DNA of 64,000 nt from Psychrosphaera haliotis (GTDB lineage: Bacteria > Pseudomonadota > Gammaproteobacteria > Enterobacterales > Alteromonadaceae): contig NZ_WOCD01000005.1 in NCBI RefSeq assembly GCF_009728465.1, forward strand, positions 558,001-622,000. The letters are read 5' to 3'. A model generated the notes under the pieces. It made no database searches. It saw only the letters and a program-made list of their open reading frames with translations, and was not told the DNA's origin. Below, in pieces: positions 20,810 through 35,141 of the stretch; position 1 is the stretch's first letter, and each line of letters starts with the position of its first letter. The position numbers and the translations under genes were made by a program.

Positions 20810-21297
20810 CTCATTTTAAAAATACTATCTCTATAACCAAAGTTACATTTGTTTTTTAAAAGGGTTTCAAAATTACCTGTTTTTAAATTTAGATATTCAA
20901 CTTCCTTTATAAACCTTTCTACTTCGACACCGTAAGCACCAATATTTTGAACTGGTGATGCTCCTACTGTTCCTGGTATTAAACCAAGATTTTCAAATCC
21001 ATTAATATTGTGATCAAGACACCATACAACAAACTCGTGCCAATTTTCACCGGAATTGACTTTGACTATATAAGCGTCATTTGTTTCTTCTAGTGTTTTA
21101 CCATAAAAACGATTAATAAAAACTGGAATACTGATGTCTTCTAAAAAAACTACATTACTGCCAGAACCCAATAGGATGAAATCAGTATTTAATGCTAAAC
21201 CCACCAGTTCTTGAAAATCAGAAGGTGTTGCAAGATAGGAAATAGATTCGGCTGTATGATTCAAGCCAAAAGTATGTAGGGGTTTAAGTGAACTCAA
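20791..21297 (-). CDS. murB: MurB, N-terminal FAD-binding part before a frame break
   Basis: This half carries the FAD-binding domain: TFGL, the nucleotide loop LGSGSNVVFLED, IPGTVGASPVQNIGAYGVE and FGYRDSIFK. The reading then goes out of frame and stops after MSCLKVA. The start is assigned to TTG at 21297 because homology (SLKPLHTFGL) begins there; no strong ribosome site is visible, so the start is tentative. MurB is normally essential, which argues that the break is not real. Confidence 0.9.
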   Translation of the reverse strand: MSSLKPLHTFGLNHTAESISYLATPSDFQELVGLALNTDFILLGSGSNVVFLEDISIPVFINRFYGKTLEETNDAYIVKVNSGENWHEFVVWCLDHNINGFENLGLIPGTVGASPVQNIGAYGVEVERFIKEVEYLNLKTGNFETLLKNKCNFGYRDSIFKMSCLKVA

Positions 21298-21614
21298 TCT
21301 AAAAACCAGGTAGTGATAATTTTATATAATTTAACATTATAGATTGATTTACTCACTAAAAATGAGGTGTAGAAATTAGAATTAGATCTCAAAAGGTTTT
21401 ATTTAAAGATTAAATTTATCTGAAATAACTACTTAATTACCCCTCAAGGAGTTGCGATGGATAGAAGTCCAAGTGTCAGACCGCATAGATGGTTATGAAC
21501 GACTGATGAACCGCATGACCCAGAGCAGTATGCTAAAGTGCGGCGAAGGCTGGAATGCCTAGGACCGGCCACATTAGTATGCGTTGTCATTGATTTTTCT
21601 GAATTCCAAACGTA
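21298..21614. other. Gap between murB and the rRNA operon end; no recognised gene
   Basis: The first ~130 bases are AT-rich and could hold the murB promoter (TATAAT-like matches near 21330). From 21442 the composition becomes coding-like: a plus-strand frame of about 41 codons ends at 21561 and reads ELRWIEVQVSD, RIDGYERLMNRMTQS and SMLKCGEGWNA. It has no convincing start. I do not recognise it; it may be a gene remnant. Confidence 0.4.
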
Positions 21615-21616
21615 AA

Positions 21617-21646
21617 AAAGCCCGCTATCATACGATAACGGGCTTC
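21617..21646 (-). terminator. Second (distal) terminator of the rRNA operon
   Basis: Minus-strand AAGCCCGTTATC and GATAGCGGGCTT pair around a 4-base loop and end in six T. Confidence 0.85.
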
Positions 21647-21756
21647 TTCGAATGGGAGCCTGCCGGTCGACTGCATGGATGCAGTCGGTTGATTGCGTCG
21701 GGAACGAGCAATCTAGAGCGTTAGCGAGCCGCCTTAATTGCTTAACGCCTAGAACG
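21647..21756 (-). other. Spacer between two rRNA terminators with a copy of the 5S 3' tail
   Basis: Bases 21654-21667 repeat the 3' end of 5S (21797-21810) with 13 of 14 matches, and each is followed on the minus strand by a terminator hairpin. The spacer also holds a perfect 8-bp palindrome, GACTGCATGGATGCAGTC, at 21669-21686. This looks like the remains of a tandem 5S gene with its terminator; the rest of a 5S is not recognisable. Confidence 0.5.
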
Positions 21757-21790
21757 AAAAAATCCCCCGCACATATGTACGAGGGATTAT
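21757..21790 (-). terminator. First terminator of the rRNA operon, directly after 5S
   Basis: Minus-strand AATCCCTCG pairs with GCGGGGGATT (one mismatch) around TACATATGT and runs into six T, 10 bases past the 5S end. Confidence 0.85.
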
Positions 21791-21799
21791 TCAATTGGG

Positions 21800-21917
21800 A
21801 GCCTGGCGGTGAGCTACTCTCGCATAGCAAATGCTACACTACCATCGCCGCAGCTGCGTTTCACTTCTGAGTTCGAAATGGAGTCAGGTGGGTCCACAGC
21901 GCTATTGCCACCAGGCA
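21800..21917 (-). rRNA. rrf: 5S ribosomal RNA
   Basis: About 118 bases. The ends TGCCTGG and CCAGGC pair. The loop sequences CCACCTGACTCC, CGAACTCAGAAGTGAAACGC and GATGGTAGTGT, and the 3' GCGAGAGTAG, are standard for gammaproteobacterial 5S. Ends are good to a few bases. Confidence 0.96.
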
Positions 21918-22046
21918 AAGCTGTTTGTAATCGATGTTTTATAAACACCGCTTACTTAAATTGTCTTAACAATTAGAAAACTGAAATAAGGTAATATTGT
22001 TTGTAATAATTCTGACCATCAGTGCTCAAGAACACTTAAGCGTTGT

Positions 22047-24925
<2,879 letters not shown>

Positions 24926-25128
24926 ATACAACCTTAAATGCTCTCGCAGATTCAGTAGTATATTATGTGTCATATTTATTGGTTACTTGACTTGTATAAG
25001 GCCAAGAACCTGACATAAATAACGCTTGAGTTTTCTCTTACAGTGATAATCAAAATTATTTTTTTAGTTGTTGAATAACAAATAAATAAACAATAATGTT
25101 TACCTTATTTTTTTATCAGCTTTCCAAA

Positions 25129-25141
25129 TTGTTAAAGAGCA
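25129..25141 (-). promoter_or_regulatory. boxA antitermination site in the 16S-23S spacer
   Basis: Minus-strand TGCTCTTTAACAA matches the rRNA boxA bound by NusB-S10 (E. coli core TGCTCTTTAACAA). It lies between tRNA-Ala and 23S. Confidence 0.85.
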
Positions 25142-25224
25142 TGAGTTTATAAAAAACTCTAAACGATGCACACTAACTAATGTGTATGGTTTAGGGTTTT
25201 GAATCGAGAAACTGAGTGTCAGTA

Positions 25225-25300
25225 TGGTGGAGCTACGCGGGATCGAACCGCGGACCTCTTGAATGCAAATCAAGCGCTCTCCCAGCTGAGCTATAGCCCC
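25225..25300 (-). tRNA. tRNA-Ala (TGC anticodon), in the rRNA spacer
   Basis: Acceptor GGGGCTA/TAGCTCC with a G-T pair, anticodon TGC in TTTGCATTC, T-arm TTCGATC, encoded CCA. Confidence 0.97.
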
Positions 25301-25413
25301 ATACTGAAGTCACGTCATTAAAACGATTGTCCAAATCACATTTGACAAGGCATTTTGTTACGCGGTTTAGACTATCTAAACAAGTAACGAAATAACGCAG
25401 TCAGGTGAGATTT

Positions 25414-25490
<77 letters not shown>

Positions 25491-25598
25491 ATCGTTTATG
25501 CTACAAACTCTCGAATGCAGCTAACAGCTTGCAGCTTTCTCGCTCATTATTCGTAATTAATTATTTGTGTGAACACTTCGAAGGTGTAACTTCGTATA

Positions 25599-27133
<1,535 letters not shown>

Positions 27134-27284
27134 AAGTTTAATCGCTACCCATTGAATTCTGTTCAAATAAATTTCGTTCAGACACTCAATTGATAGTTAC
27201 AAGTACTAAGCTGCCTTCCGAAGAAGAACCTTAGTGTGTTTGTTACTACTCATCGGAGTGCCCACACAAATAATTAATTACAAA

Positions 27285-27296
27285 TTGTTAAAGAAC
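27285..27296 (-). promoter_or_regulatory. boxA antitermination site in the rRNA leader
   Basis: Minus-strand GTTCTTTAACAA, about 150 bases before 16S and 50 bases after the P2 promoter, as expected for the leader boxA. Confidence 0.8.
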
Positions 27297-27347
27297 GTTT
27301 AGAGCCTTTCTGCTCTTGGTCTCGACTCTGTCTCAACCGGGATGCGC

Positions 27348-27375
27348 ATTCTACACTTCCCTAATTCGTTGTCAA
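27348..27375 (-). promoter_or_regulatory. rRNA promoter P2
   Basis: Consensus TTGACA, 16 bases, TAGAAT, followed by GCGCATCC on the minus strand. Confidence 0.85.
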
Positions 27376-27494
27376 CGTTTTTAGTAAATCCTTTTCGTTA
27401 TTTTGAAGAAGTTTTCTAAACCGTTTTGAGTCAATCCAAACCACCTTCACTTAACGTTTCAAGCCGTTTGATGTCTCCCTGACAACGAGGACGC

Positions 27495-27522
27495 ATTATA
27501 GAGATCTAATTACGTTGCGCAA
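27495..27522 (-). promoter_or_regulatory. rRNA promoter P1
   Basis: TTGCGC, 16 bases, TATAAT, then GCGTCC on the minus strand. An A/T-rich UP-like stretch (AAAACACACTTTTTTAATAAAA) lies just upstream. P1 and P2 are about 150 bases apart, similar to the usual tandem rRNA promoter spacing. Confidence 0.85.
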
Positions 27523-27670
27523 GCGCTTTTATTAAAAAAGTGTGTTTTTCTTGTTGTTCGGCCAAATATGTATCGATATGGGTTGTTTTCATACGACAAC
27601 TGTCAATTTTGGTTAAAAATCACTCTACTTAATGTTAATAAGTACCAGCTGCGATACTAATAGTCATTGG

Positions 27671-27814
27671 ATAAGTAGATAAGTAGATAAGTAGATAAGT
27701 AGATAAGTAGATAAGTAGATAAGTAGATAAGTAGATAAGTAGATAAGTAGATAAGTAGATAAGTAGATAAGTAGATAAGTAGATAAGTAGATAAGTAGAT
27801 AAGTAGATAAGTAT
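27671..27814. repeat. Tandem array of the 8-bp unit ATAAGTAG
   Basis: Seventeen perfect head-to-tail copies run from 27671 to 27806, then one copy with a changed last base. The array lies between the alpha-operon end and rRNA promoter P1. Its 8-base period is not a multiple of 3, and the apparent 70-codon frame across it (repeating LSTYLLIY) is a by-product of the repeat. Copy number is likely to vary by replication slippage. Confidence 0.97.
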
Positions 27815-27873
27815 AAAAGTATAAAAAAAGAAGATTGCTAAAAACAACCTTCTTTTCTTAATAAAGTAAAAAA

Positions 27874-27893
27874 GCCGGGTAAACCCGGCCTTT
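27874..27893 (-). terminator. Terminator of the alpha operon, after rplQ
   Basis: Minus-strand GCCGGGTTT/ACCCGGC stem immediately after rplQ, followed by a T run. A second, weaker inverted repeat (AAGAAG to CTTCTT, 27829-27856) lies just beyond. Confidence 0.88.
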
Positions 27894-27897
27894 TCAA

Positions 27898-28299
27898 TTA
27901 CTCTTCAGTAGCTTCAACTACTTCAGCATCTGCATCAAGTTCTGGTCTACCAACCAGTTCAATGTACGCCATTGGTGCTTTATCACCAGTACGGTATCCA
28001 CACTTGATAATTCTAGTGTATCCACCTGGACGTTCATTGTAACGTTGACCTAAGTCAGTAAATAATTTACCAACTACTTCAGCATCTCTCGTACGAGCGA
28101 ATGCTAAACGACGATTTGCTACGCTGTCAGATTTAGCCATTGTGATCAATGGTTCAATAACACGACGTAATTCTTTCGCCTTAGGCAAAGTTGTCTTGAT
28201 GATTTCATGCTTCACCAATGAACCCGCCATATTACGGAACATCGCTTGACGATGACTGCTGTTGCGGTTTAATTGACGACCACTCTTACGATGGCGCAT
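27898..28299 (-). CDS. rplQ: 50S ribosomal protein L17
   Basis: The 133-residue product (E. coli 127) starts [20 protein letters not shown] and contains [20 protein letters not shown], both typical. The C-terminus has an acidic tail ([12 protein letters not shown]). It is the last gene of the alpha operon, 33 bases after rpoA. Confidence 0.97.
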   Translation of the reverse strand: MRHRKSGRQLNRNSSHRQAMFRNMAGSLVKHEIIKTTLPKAKELRRVIEPLITMAKSDSVANRRLAFARTRDAEVVGKLFTDLGQRYNERPGGYTRIIKCGYRTGDKAPMAYIELVGRPELDADAEVVEATEE

Positions 28300-28332
28300 G
28301 AGCTTTTCCTTCTAACTAATTCGTTTAAAAAT

Positions 28333-29325
28333 TTAGTCGTTATCTAACAGACTAGCCGGTGGCCAGTTCTCTAGGCGCATGCCTAGTGATAAACCACGAG
28401 ACGCTAAAACGTCTTTGATTTCCGTTAGAGACTTCTTACCAAGGTTAGGAGTTTTTAATAACTCAACCTCAGTACGCTGTACTAAATCACCGATATATTG
28501 TACTTGTTCAGCCTTCAAACAGTTGGCTGAGCGAACAGTCAATTCTAGATCGTCTACTGGACGTAATAGAATTGGATCAAATTCTGGTTTCTCTTCTTCT
28601 TGCGCTACTTCTGTAACATCACGTAAATCTACGAATGCTTCCAGTTGCTCAGCAAGAATTGTAGAAGAGCGACGAATAGCTTCTTCAGGATCTAAAGTGC
28701 CGTTCGTTTCCATATCAATGATCAATTTGTCTAAATCAGTACGCTGTTCAACACGAGCACTTTCAACATTATAAGCAATACGCTCAACAGGGCTGAAAGA
28801 CGCGTCTAGAAGTAAGCGACCAATTGGACGATCTTCTTCGTCTGAGGACACACGCGCAGAAGCAGGAACATAACCACGGCCACGCTGCACGTTTACACGC
28901 ATTGAAATTTCAGAGCTTTCACTCGTTAAGTTACAAATAACGTGTTCAGGGTTGATGATTTCTACATCACCATCGTGCTGAAAATCAGCAGCTGTAACAG
29001 GGCCAATACCCGACTTAGTTAAAGTCAAGGTTACTTCGTCCTTTCCCTCTACGCTAACTGCTAAACCTTTTAGGTTTAACAATATTTCGATCACATCTTC
29101 CTGTACACCTTCTTTTGCACTGTATTCGTGCTGGACACCGTCGATTTCTACTTCGGTTACCGCACAACCAGGCATAGATGACAACAAGATTCTGCGTAAC
29201 GCATTACCTAAAGTGTGACCAAAGCCACGCTCTAAAGGTTCAAGCGTTACTTTTGCTCGAGTTGCACTAACTTGTTCAATGTCTACAAGCCTAGGCTTAA
29301 GGAATTCAGTTACAGACCCCTGCAT
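28333..29325 (-). CDS. rpoA: RNA polymerase alpha subunit
   Basis: The 330-residue product assembles the polymerase through its N-terminal domain ([20 protein letters not shown]). It contacts UP elements and activators through the C-terminal domain (about 250-320). There the DNA-binding residues are in [12 protein letters not shown] and [16 protein letters not shown]. Length is one more than E. coli. Cotranscribed between rpsD and rplQ. Confidence 0.98.
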   Translation of the reverse strand: MQGSVTEFLKPRLVDIEQVSATRAKVTLEPLERGFGHTLGNALRRILLSSMPGCAVTEVEIDGVQHEYSAKEGVQEDVIEILLNLKGLAVSVEGKDEVTLTLTKSGIGPVTAADFQHDGDVEIINPEHVICNLTSESSEISMRVNVQRGRGYVPASARVSSDEEDRPIGRLLLDASFSPVERIAYNVESARVEQRTDLDKLIIDMETNGTLDPEEAIRRSSTILAEQLEAFVDLRDVTEVAQEEEKPEFDPILLRPVDDLELTVRSANCLKAEQVQYIGDLVQRTEVELLKTPNLGKKSLTEIKDVLASRGLSLGMRLENWPPASLLDND

Positions 29326-29349
29326 TTTATATCCTCTTATGTTTCAACT

Positions 29350-29970
29350 TTACTTAGAGTAAAGTTCAACAATTAACTGTTCATTAATCTCTGCAGACAA
29401 CTCAGAGCGTTCAGGGTGTGATTTATAAACACCTGTCATCGCTTTCGCATCTACGTCAATCCAAGTCGGTTTTTCACGTTGTTCAGCTAACTCAAGAGCT
29501 GCAACAATACGTCCTTGCTTTTTCGATTTTTCACGAATAGCAACAACGTCTTCTGCAGACACTTTGTAGGAAGGAATGTTCACTACGCTACCGTTAACAA
29601 CAATTGACTTGTGGCTAACTAGCTGACGAGCTTCCGCACGAGTACTTGCGTAACCCATACGATAAACAACGTTATCTAAACGGCTTTCTAAAAGTTGTAA
29701 TAGGTTTTCACCAGTATTACCTTTAAGACGTGCCGCTTCTTTGTAGTAGTTACGGAATTGTTTTTCTAAAACACCGTAAATACGACGAACTTTTTGTTTC
29801 TCACGAAGCTGTAAACCATAGTCAGACAAACGCGGCTTACGCGCGCCGTGTTGACCTGGTGCAGTATCGATTTTACATTTAGTATCTATAGCACGTACGC
29901 CACTCTTAAGGAACAAATCTGTTCCTTCGCGACGACTAAGCTTTAGCTTTGGACCCAAATATCTAGCCAT
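29350..29970 (-). CDS. rpsD: 30S ribosomal protein S4
   Basis: The 206-residue primary 16S-binding protein has [18 protein letters not shown] at the start and the S4 RNA-binding domain with [20 protein letters not shown] and [10 protein letters not shown]. In E. coli it represses the alpha operon by binding the leader ahead of rpsM; a matching leader is present here. Confidence 0.98.
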   Translation of the reverse strand: MARYLGPKLKLSRREGTDLFLKSGVRAIDTKCKIDTAPGQHGARKPRLSDYGLQLREKQKVRRIYGVLEKQFRNYYKEAARLKGNTGENLLQLLESRLDNVVYRMGYASTRAEARQLVSHKSIVVNGSVVNIPSYKVSAEDVVAIREKSKKQGRIVAALELAEQREKPTWIDVDAKAMTGVYKSHPERSELSAEINEQLIVELYSK

Positions 29971-29992
29971 GTTCTTTCTCCACTAACAGTCG

Positions 29993-30382
29993 TTATACAC
30001 GACGTTTCTTAGGCGGACGACAACCGTTATGAGGAATAGGTGTAACGTCAGTAATGTTAGTGATCTTGTAACCCACAGCATTTAATGCGCGGATTGCAGA
30101 TTCACGACCAGGACCAGGTCCCTTGACGAACACTTCAATATTCTTCAAACCGTACTCTTTTGCTGCTTCGCCTGCGCGTTCAGCCGCTACCTGTGCAGCG
30201 AATGGTGTTGATTTACGTGAACCACGGAAACCAGAACCACCTGCAGTAGCCCAAGACAATGCATTGCCTTGACGGTCGGTTAATGTAACGATTGTGTTGT
30301 TGAAAGACGCATGGATATGAGCCATACCATCAGCAACCTGCTTTTTTACTTTTTTACGTGAACGAGTTGGAGCTTTTGCCAT
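29993..30382 (-). CDS. rpsK: 30S ribosomal protein S11
   Basis: The 129-residue product matches E. coli in length. Signature segments are [20 protein letters not shown] and [14 protein letters not shown], with the end [12 protein letters not shown]. It forms part of the mRNA exit platform of the 30S. Confidence 0.98.
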   Translation of the reverse strand: MAKAPTRSRKKVKKQVADGMAHIHASFNNTIVTLTDRQGNALSWATAGGSGFRGSRKSTPFAAQVAAERAGEAAKEYGLKNIEVFVKGPGPGRESAIRALNAVGYKITNITDVTPIPHNGCRPPKKRRV

Positions 30383-30398
30383 TTCTTGCTACCTCGCC

Positions 30399-30755
30399 TT
30401 ATTTAGTAATAGGTTTACGTGGACCTTTACGGGTACGCGCATTAGTTTTAGTGCGCTGACCACGTAGAGGAAGACTGCGACGGTGGCGCATGCCACGGTT
30501 ACAACCTAAATCCATTAAACGTTTAATATTTAAAGTTACTTCACGGCGAAGGTCACCTTCTACAGTGTACTTGCCAACTTCTTCACGTAATTTATCTAAA
30601 TCTTGTTCAGATAATGTTCCGATTTTCGTATCTTCCGCGATACCAGTAGACGCTAAAATTGCTTTTGAACGTGTTTTACCGATACCGAAAATCGCTGTAA
30701 GAGCGATTACTGAGTGTTTACGATCGGAAATGTTAATGCCAGCGATACGGGCCAC
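30399..30755 (-). CDS. rpsM: 30S ribosomal protein S13
   Basis: The start is set at GTG 30755 (GTGGCCCGT, reading MARIAGINI). It is preceded by AGGAG at 8-base spacing and gives 118 residues, the E. coli length; two earlier codons in frame are not conserved. [18 protein letters not shown] and the basic end [11 protein letters not shown] are typical. It is the first gene of the alpha operon, translated from the structured S4-binding leader. Confidence 0.97.
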   Translation of the reverse strand: MARIAGINISDRKHSVIALTAIFGIGKTRSKAILASTGIAEDTKIGTLSEQDLDKLREEVGKYTVEGDLRREVTLNIKRLMDLGCNRGMRHRRSLPLRGQRTKTNARTRKGPRKPITK

Positions 30756-30860
30756 TAACACATCTCCTATAGTTTTGGGTCAATCGAAAAGCCCGTTAGG
30801 ATACTCGACCTTTGACCATTTGTAAATATGGGTGAGGAAAACTTCCTCACCCCCAACTTA
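30750..30860 (-). promoter_or_regulatory. Alpha-operon leader (S4-binding, Alpha_RBS type)
   Basis: The 112-base rpmJ-rpsM gap contains GAGTATCCTAACGGGCTTTT and the AGGAG-GTG start region in the same order as the E. coli alpha leader. There, S4 traps a pseudoknot over the rpsM start. A perfect 10-bp hairpin with a 3-base loop (GGGTGAGGAA/TTCCTCACCC, 30830-30852) precedes it. Confidence 0.75.
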
Positions 30861-30867
30861 CGTCGTA

Positions 30868-30981
30868 TTAACCCTGACGCTGCTTGTGCTTAGGGTCTGT
30901 ACAGATTACGCGAACAACACCTGAACGCTTAATTACTTTACAGTTACGACATATCTTCTTAACGGAAGCACGTACTTTCAT
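30868..30981 (-). CDS. rpmJ: 50S ribosomal protein L36
   Basis: A 37-residue protein starting [20 protein letters not shown] and ending DPKHKQRQG. The zinc-binding set C11, C14, C27 and H33 is complete, so this is the zinc-containing form. It sits 17 bases after secY, as in E. coli. Confidence 0.96.
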   Translation of the reverse strand: MKVRASVKKICRNCKVIKRSGVVRVICTDPKHKQRQG

Positions 30982-30998
30982 TGCTTTTACTCCGCAAT

Positions 30999-32357
30999 CT
31001 AACGGCTATAGCCTTTCAGGTTCGCTTTATCTAAAGCTTTTCCTGCAAGGTTTGCCTTCTTAAGAACAGAATCATACTGATGAGACATCAACAGTGTTTG
31101 AATCTGCGCCATAAAATCCATGACAACAACAACGATGATTAACAACGATGTGCCACCAAAATAAAATTGGACGTTCCAAGCGATCATCATGAACTCAGGT
31201 ACAAGACAAACAAATGTAATGTACATGGCTCCTGCCAGTGTCAAACGCGTCATCACCTTATCGATGTATTTCGACGTTTGCTCACCAGGTCTGATACCTG
31301 GAATGAATGCACCTGAGCGCTTCAAGTTATCCGCTGTTTCTCTCGGGTTGAAAACCAACGCGGTGTAGAAAAAACAGAAGAATATTATAGCAGCTGCGTA
31401 CAACATAACATATAGGGGTTGTCCCGGTGATAATGTCAAAGACACTTGTTGCAGAAATTCTGCAACGGCACCTTCTCCAGTACCAAACCAAGCAGCAATA
31501 GTGCTTGGGAACATAATAATACTACCAGCAAAAATTGGTGGTATTACGCCAGCCATATTTACTTTTAAAGGTAAATGAGAGCTTTGTGCTTGAAACACTT
31601 GGCGACCCTGTTGTCGTTTAGCGTAGTTAACAACTATTCGTCGTTGTCCACGTTCTACGAATACAACAAAGTATGTAACCGCGAAAACAATAACTGCAAT
31701 CAACAATAGTAACAACATATGCAATTCGCCTTGACGAGCTTGCTCTGCTGTTGAACCGATTGCAGATGGCAACCCTGCTACGATACCGGTAAAAATCAGT
31801 ATCGAAATACCGTTACCAATACCTCGTTCAGTAATTTGTTCACCTAACCACATTAAGAACATGGTACCGGTTACTAAACTTACTACTGCTGTAAAATAGA
31901 AACCTGGTCCTGGGTTTAACACCAATCCCGGCATCATATTCGGTAAGCTAGTAGCAATACCAAACGACTGGAATGTCGCTAATACAAGCGTGAAATAACG
32001 AGTGTATTGACTGATTTTCTTACGACCAGCCTCACCTTCTTTCTTTAGCTCTGCTAAAGAAGGGTGCATCACCGTCAATAACTGCATAATAATTGATGCG
32101 GTTATATATGGCATGATACCTAACGCTAATACCGAAGCACGCTCAAGTGCACCACCGGAGAACATGTTAAACATTTCTACGATGGTACCCTTTTGCTGTT
32201 CGAATAATTCAGCTAGTACTGCAGCATCTATCCCAGGAATTGGAACAAAAGAACCCAATCGAAACACAACAATAGCTAAAAAAACAAATAATAATCGTTG
32301 TTTTAACTCGGCAAAGCCTGTCTGTCCGCTTTGTAGGTCTAATCCTGGTTTAGCCAT
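30999..32357 (-). CDS. secY: Preprotein translocase channel SecY
   Basis: The 452-residue inner-membrane protein forms the protein-conducting channel with SecE and SecG. About ten hydrophobic helices are visible, starting at 22-40 ([18 protein letters not shown]). [22 protein letters not shown] and the cytosolic-loop motif [23 protein letters not shown] are family hallmarks. It lies in the spc operon between rplO and rpmJ. Confidence 0.98.
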   Translation of the reverse strand: MAKPGLDLQSGQTGFAELKQRLLFVFLAIVVFRLGSFVPIPGIDAAVLAELFEQQKGTIVEMFNMFSGGALERASVLALGIMPYITASIIMQLLTVMHPSLAELKKEGEAGRKKISQYTRYFTLVLATFQSFGIATSLPNMMPGLVLNPGPGFYFTAVVSLVTGTMFLMWLGEQITERGIGNGISILIFTGIVAGLPSAIGSTAEQARQGELHMLLLLLIAVIVFAVTYFVVFVERGQRRIVVNYAKRQQGRQVFQAQSSHLPLKVNMAGVIPPIFAGSIIMFPSTIAAWFGTGEGAVAEFLQQVSLTLSPGQPLYVMLYAAAIIFFCFFYTALVFNPRETADNLKRSGAFIPGIRPGEQTSKYIDKVMTRLTLAGAMYITFVCLVPEFMMIAWNVQFYFGGTSLLIIVVVVMDFMAQIQTLLMSHQYDSVLKKANLAGKALDKANLKGYSR

Positions 32358-32370
32358 AATGTACTTGTCC

Positions 32371-32802
32371 TTATTCTACTTTTCCGCCGGCTGCAACAAT
32401 AGCTTCCTGCGCACCTTTAGTAACACGTAGACCAGCTACAGTTACCGGGCGTGCAACGTCGCCAGATTTAACAACTTTAACGAAAAGTATGTCTTTCTTC
32501 ACTAGGCCTGCAGCTTTCAAAGTTTCTAAAGAAACGATGTCGCCTTCAACTTTTGTAATTTCTGACAATGTTACTTCATCAGTTACCAACGATTTACGAG
32601 AAGTGAATCCGAATTTCGGTAAGCGACGTTGTAAAGGCATTTGACCGCCTTCAAAACCTGGCTTAACACTTCCGCCTGAGCGTGATTTCTGACCTTTGTG
32701 TCCACGACCACCAGTTTTACCTAAACCAGAACCGATACCGCGTCCAACGCGTTTCTTATCCGTTTTAGCGCCTGGTGCTGGAGATAGAGTATTCAAACGC
32801 AT
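32371..32802 (-). CDS. rplO: 50S ribosomal protein L15
   Basis: 143 residues. The N-terminal [20 protein letters not shown] extension and the [15 protein letters not shown] core are typical. It lies 3 bases after rpmD and 13 before secY. Confidence 0.97.
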   Translation of the reverse strand: MRLNTLSPAPGAKTDKKRVGRGIGSGLGKTGGRGHKGQKSRSGGSVKPGFEGGQMPLQRRLPKFGFTSRKSLVTDEVTLSEITKVEGDIVSLETLKAAGLVKKDILFVKVVKSGDVARPVTVAGLRVTKGAQEAIVAAGGKVE

Positions 32803-32805
32803 CGA

Positions 32806-32988
32806 TTACCCCTCCACTTTAACCATGTATTGAACTTGGTTTACCATACCACGTACACATGCTGTGTCTTCCAACTCAACAGTGTGATTGATACGGCGTA
32901 AACCCAAGCCACGTAATGTAGCTTTATGCTTCGGTAAACGACCGATAGAGCTACGTATTTGTGTTACTTTAATCGTCTTCTTAGCCAT
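32806..32988 (-). CDS. rpmD: 50S ribosomal protein L30
   Basis: A 60-residue protein with [20 protein letters not shown] and [14 protein letters not shown], the standard L30 fold. Six bases after rpsE. Confidence 0.97.
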   Translation of the reverse strand: MAKKTIKVTQIRSSIGRLPKHKATLRGLGLRRINHTVELEDTACVRGMVNQVQYMVKVEG

Positions 32989-32994
32989 GGTCTA

Positions 32995-33495
32995 TTACCC
33001 CAAAATTTCAGAAACGTTAAGGCCACGTTTAGCTGCGATTTGTTCAGGAGAATTCATTCCTGCCAAAGCGTCAACTGTAGCGCGAACTACGTTAATTGGG
33101 TTAGTCGAACCGTAACATTTAGATAGTACGTTTTGTACACCTGCTACTTCTAATACTGCACGCATTGCACCACCTGCGATGATACCCGTACCTTCTGAAG
33201 CTGGTTGCATGTAAACTTTTGAACCAGAGTGGCGACCCTTAATAGGGTGCTGCAATGTTCCATTAGTTAATTCTACACTAACCATGTTACGACGCGCTTT
33301 TTCCATTGCTTTTTGAATAGCAGCTGGAACTTCACGCGCTTTACCATAACCAAAACCTACACGGCCATTCTTGTCACCAACAACAGTTAAAGCAGTGAAC
33401 GAGAATATACGACCACCCTTAACTACTTTTGATACACGATTTACCGCGATAAGCTTTTCTTCGAATTCTGTTTGCTTTGCTTCTACGTTAGACAT
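32995..33495 (-). CDS. rpsE: 30S ribosomal protein S5
   Basis: 166 residues. The RNA-binding loop [20 protein letters not shown] and the domain signature [19 protein letters not shown] are present, with [19 protein letters not shown] near the end. S5 lines the mRNA entry channel. Confidence 0.98.
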   Translation of the reverse strand: MSNVEAKQTEFEEKLIAVNRVSKVVKGGRIFSFTALTVVGDKNGRVGFGYGKAREVPAAIQKAMEKARRNMVSVELTNGTLQHPIKGRHSGSKVYMQPASEGTGIIAGGAMRAVLEVAGVQNVLSKCYGSTNPINVVRATVDALAGMNSPEQIAAKRGLNVSEILG

Positions 33496-33504
33496 GAGCT
33501 ACTC

Positions 33505-33855
33505 CTAGAACTGAAGACCGGCTTCGCGAGCAGCGTCTGCTAACGCTTTCACACGGCCGTGATATTTAAAACCGCTACGGTCGAATGACACTTTTTCAAC
33601 GCCATTCTTTACCGCACGTTCTGCTACTGCTTTACCAACCGCAGTTGCAGCTTCAACGTTACCTGTAGAAGCTACCGCAGAGCGGATATCTTTTTCTACA
33701 GTTGACGCCGCCGCTAACACCTTACCTTCAGGAGAAATTACCTGAGCGTAAGCGTGACGAGGCGTACGGTGCATTACTAAACGAGTAACACCGTTTTCAA
33801 TAAACGTTCTGCGAGCGCGCTTGGCACGACGTAAACGAGCTGTTTTCTTATCCAT
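33505..33855 (-). CDS. rplR: 50S ribosomal protein L18
   Basis: 116 residues with [15 protein letters not shown] in the middle and [20 protein letters not shown] at the end. It binds 5S rRNA together with L5. Confidence 0.97.
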   Translation of the reverse strand: MDKKTARLRRAKRARRTFIENGVTRLVMHRTPRHAYAQVISPEGKVLAAASTVEKDIRSAVASTGNVEAATAVGKAVAERAVKNGVEKVSFDRSGFKYHGRVKALADAAREAGLQF

Positions 33856-33864
33856 CGTCTTACC

Positions 33865-34398
33865 TTACTTTTTCTTCGCCTCTTTGCGACGAACGATTTC
33901 ATCGCTATAACGGATACCTTTGCCTTTATAAGGCTCTGGCTCACGATAAGCGCGAATATTCGCTGCAACTTGACCAACTAAATGTTTACTTGCACCCTTC
34001 ACAACAACTTCTGTTTGTGATGGAGCTTCGATAGTCACACCAGCTGGCACTTCAAAGTCTACTGGGTGAGAGAAACCTAGAGATAGACTTAATACTTTGC
34101 CTTTTACCGCAGCACGGTAACCAACACCATTAAGAACTAACTTCTTCTCAAAACCAGCACTCACACCAACAACTTGGTTGTTAATGTTTGCACGAGCAGT
34201 ACCTGCCTGTGCCCACGCGTCGGCAAAACCGTCACGAGGAAGTGTGCGAACTACGTTGTCTTCTAAAACAACTTCAACAGCAGGGTTAACGTTTAAAGTT
34301 AACTCGCCTACTTTACCTTTAACTTTTACTTCCTGACCATTTACGGCGATTTCAACACCGGCAGGAACATTAATAGGTGCTTTTGCTACACGAGACAT
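33865..34398 (-). CDS. rplF: 50S ribosomal protein L6
   Basis: 177 residues in two repeated alpha-beta domains. It starts [19 protein letters not shown], and the L6 signature [20 protein letters not shown] is near the C-terminus. Confidence 0.98.
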   Translation of the reverse strand: MSRVAKAPINVPAGVEIAVNGQEVKVKGKVGELTLNVNPAVEVVLEDNVVRTLPRDGFADAWAQAGTARANINNQVVGVSAGFEKKLVLNGVGYRAAVKGKVLSLSLGFSHPVDFEVPAGVTIEAPSQTEVVVKGASKHLVGQVAANIRAYREPEPYKGKGIRYSDEIVRRKEAKKK

Positions 34399-34411
34399 TA
34401 TGACTCTCCTA

Positions 34412-34804
34412 TTAAGCTACGTAGCCGATGATCTCGCCGCCAATGCCCGCTTTGCGTGCAGCACGGTCAGTCATCAAACCTTTTGATGTAGAAACGATAG
34501 CTATACCTAGACCACCCATAACTTTAGGTAGGTCTGAAGTCTTCTTATATATACGAAGACCAGGACGGCTAACGCGTTTGATAGTTTCGATTACTGGTTT
34601 GTCTTCGAAGTACTTAAGTGTAACGTTTAATTCTTTCTTAACGTCACCTGACACTTCGTAGCCAGCAATAAAACCTTCGCTCTTCAAAAGTTCAGCCAAA
34701 GCTGTTTTTAACTTTGATGAAGGCATTGCAACGGTTACTTTGTTTGACATTTGACCGTTACGTACGCGGGTGAACATATCCGCGATAGGATCTTGCATGC
34801 TCAT
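34412..34804 (-). CDS. rpsH: 30S ribosomal protein S8
   Basis: 130 residues with [28 protein letters not shown] and the signature [20 protein letters not shown]. In E. coli S8 represses the spc operon through a site at rplE. Confidence 0.98.
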   Translation of the reverse strand: MSMQDPIADMFTRVRNGQMSNKVTVAMPSSKLKTALAELLKSEGFIAGYEVSGDVKKELNVTLKYFEDKPVIETIKRVSRPGLRIYKKTSDLPKVMGGLGIAIVSTSKGLMTDRAARKAGIGGEIIGYVA

Positions 34805-34824
34805 CTTTCAATACTCCCAGATTC

Positions 34825-35130
34825 TTACCAAGAAGCCTTTTTAAGGCCTGGAACTTCACCACGCATCGCTGCTTCACGAAGTTTAATACGGCTTAAGCCG
34901 AACTTACGTAAATAGCCATGTGGACGACCTGTCACATTACAACGGTTACGTTGACGTGCAGGGCTTGAATCACGAGGAAGCTCTTGAAGTTTAAGCACAG
35001 CTGCCCAACGATCATCATCAGACGTGTTAACGTCTTTGATAGTAGCCTTTAGATCGGCACGTTTTGCAGCGAATTTTTCAACTAATTTGGCACGTTTTAC
35101 ATCACGTGCTTTCATTGATTGCTTAGCCAT
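34825..35130 (-). CDS. rpsN: 30S ribosomal protein S14
   Basis: A 101-residue long-form S14 without the zinc cysteines; the signature is [20 protein letters not shown]. The matching zinc-free form is also found in E. coli. Confidence 0.97.
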   Translation of the reverse strand: MAKQSMKARDVKRAKLVEKFAAKRADLKATIKDVNTSDDDRWAAVLKLQELPRDSSPARQRNRCNVTGRPHGYLRKFGLSRIKLREAAMRGEVPGLKKASW

Positions 35131-35141
35131 AACTCTACACC

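Noticed and set aside
21444..21830. A 128-codon minus-strand frame across the rRNA terminators
   Set aside because: It runs through two terminators and into the 5S gene; this kind of frame is a well-known artefact at rRNA ends.
27635..27847. A 70-residue membrane-like protein (repeating LSTYLLIY) on the minus strand
   Set aside because: It is simply the 8-bp tandem array read in one frame, with no ribosome site or conserved sequence.
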